The translations under genes were made by a program, and so were the position numbers. A stretch of 5,495 bases of DNA, taken from an uncultured Desulfobacterium sp. (GTDB taxonomy: Bacteria > Desulfobacterota > Desulfobacteria > Desulfobacterales > Desulfobacteraceae). Each line of letters starts with the position of its first letter. Within the stretch, counting starts at the first letter, position 1. Below the pieces are notes generated by a model. The model saw only the letters and a program-made list of their open reading frames with translations, searched no databases and had not been told where the DNA came from. Of this stretch, positions 5,142 through 5,495 are shown piece by piece. The DNA lies in contig CAKZLA010000379.1 in NCBI GenBank assembly GCA_937124525.1, positions 1 to 5,495 of the forward strand, in the 5' to 3' direction.

Positions 5142-5495
5142 GTTGCTCTATTGCAGCGGCTGGTTGTGCACCATTCAACGGAAATGTCTTGCCGTTTGGG
5201 GCAATCACAATACTCCATGGTGTTCCTCGACCACCTGTAGCAATAGCATCTTCAACATCTGCCTGCACCAGAGATTCAGTACGCCCACTATTGATACACT
5301 CTGTGAGTGCTGCCGCAGTTACACCCGCCTCAGCCGCCAGACGGGGAACTAGTACACTGTGTGCACTACCATCTCCTGCCCCACGTGCGGCAAAATAGCC
5401 GTCAGTAAACGACCAAAATGCTGTCTCACCAGCTAGCTCTGCTACACATTCAGAAGCAATAGCGACACCTTCTGCTTCTGGATGGAGCTGCTCAA
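5113..5495 (-). CDS. DsbA-family thioredoxin-fold protein, C-terminal fragment cut by window edge
   Basis: An open minus-strand frame enters from the right edge (first full codon 5493-5491) and ends at TAA 5115-5113, giving 126 residues. It carries the helical insertion and C-terminal thioredoxin half of DsbA-like proteins: HPEAEGVAIASECVAEL, AFWSFTDGYFAARGAGDG, a conserved-type LTECINSGR, then GGRGTPWSIVIAPNG with the cis-proline loop (GTP), and NGAQPAAAIEQLIEIA. The CxxC active site and any signal or membrane anchor would lie in the missing N-terminus. Such proteins act outside the cytoplasmic membrane in disulfide formation. The GTP(W/Y)S-IxPNG-GAQP pattern is one I associate with Patescibacteria (CPR). 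Codons favour GCA, GTA, ACA and CTA, unlike the GCC/CTG/ACC habit of mttB. The stop lies 29 bases inside the opposing GntR gene. It could be real transfer or a chimeric join. Confidence 0.8.
   Translation of the reverse strand, partial: EQLHPEAEGVAIASECVAELAGETAFWSFTDGYFAARGAGDGSAHSVLVPRLAAEAGVTAAALTECINSGRTESLVQADVEDAIATGGRGTPWSIVIAPNGKTFPLNGAQPAAAIEQLIEIARNEK

Noticed and set aside
5143..5398. Plus-strand frames downstream of the GntR gene
   Set aside because: They are antisense to the DsbA-like fragment, which reads cleanly on the minus strand.

Overview
The window looks like chromosomal DNA of an anaerobic sulfate-reducing bacterium of the Desulfobacterota (Desulfobacteraceae-like). The evidence is one corrinoid-type MttB-family methyltransferase gene, a molybdate/sulfate transporter, mid-range GC with AT-rich intergenic DNA, and several small mobile elements. 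This placement is an inference from gene content; no RNA marker gene is present. The last ~380 bases may not belong to the same genome (see below).

Layout from left to right. (a) 1-983, minus strand: a MOT1-family molybdate/sulfate transporter whose C-terminus runs off the left edge. (b) 984-1649: gene-free DNA holding a ~120-bp inverted-repeat element (1246-1365) and a nested stem structure (1402-1442). (c) 1650-2236, minus: the wreck of a PLP-dependent Cys/Met-metabolism enzyme (methionine gamma-lyase / O-acetylhomoserine sulfhydrylase type), with two +1 shifts in homopolymers and loss of the catalytic core. (d) 2260-2445: a MITE-like element (copy A) with a second, unrelated 99-bp inverted-repeat element nested inside it. 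(e) 2457-3911, minus: a complete 484-residue non-pyrrolysine MttB-superfamily methyltransferase. (f) 3912-4496: an AT-rich divergent control region with a good minus-strand promoter, several palindromes and a second, uninterrupted MITE (copy B, 4318-4418). (g) 4497-5141, plus: a GntR regulator of the FadR/FCD type. (h) 5113-5495, minus: the C-terminal part of a DsbA-family thiol-disulfide protein, overlapping the end of the regulator gene by 29 bases.

How the parts fit. The GntR regulator is divergent from mttB and is its most likely local regulator. Removing MITE copy A and one target-site copy would leave only about 26 bp between mttB and the downstream PLP-enzyme gene. The two were therefore probably one operon before the element landed and the PLP enzyme decayed. 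The methyltransferase has no corrinoid protein, reactivase or second methyltransferase in the window, so its substrate is unknown.

The best-supported novelty is the mobile-element archaeology. Two copies of a short MITE share 15-bp terminal repeats and ~8-bp target duplications, and the intact copy serves as the empty site for a second element nested in the other copy. The right end deserves caution: the DsbA fragment has different codon habits and resembles DsbA-like proteins of Patescibacteria, so a chimeric assembly is a live possibility. I saw no tRNA, rRNA or CRISPR array.
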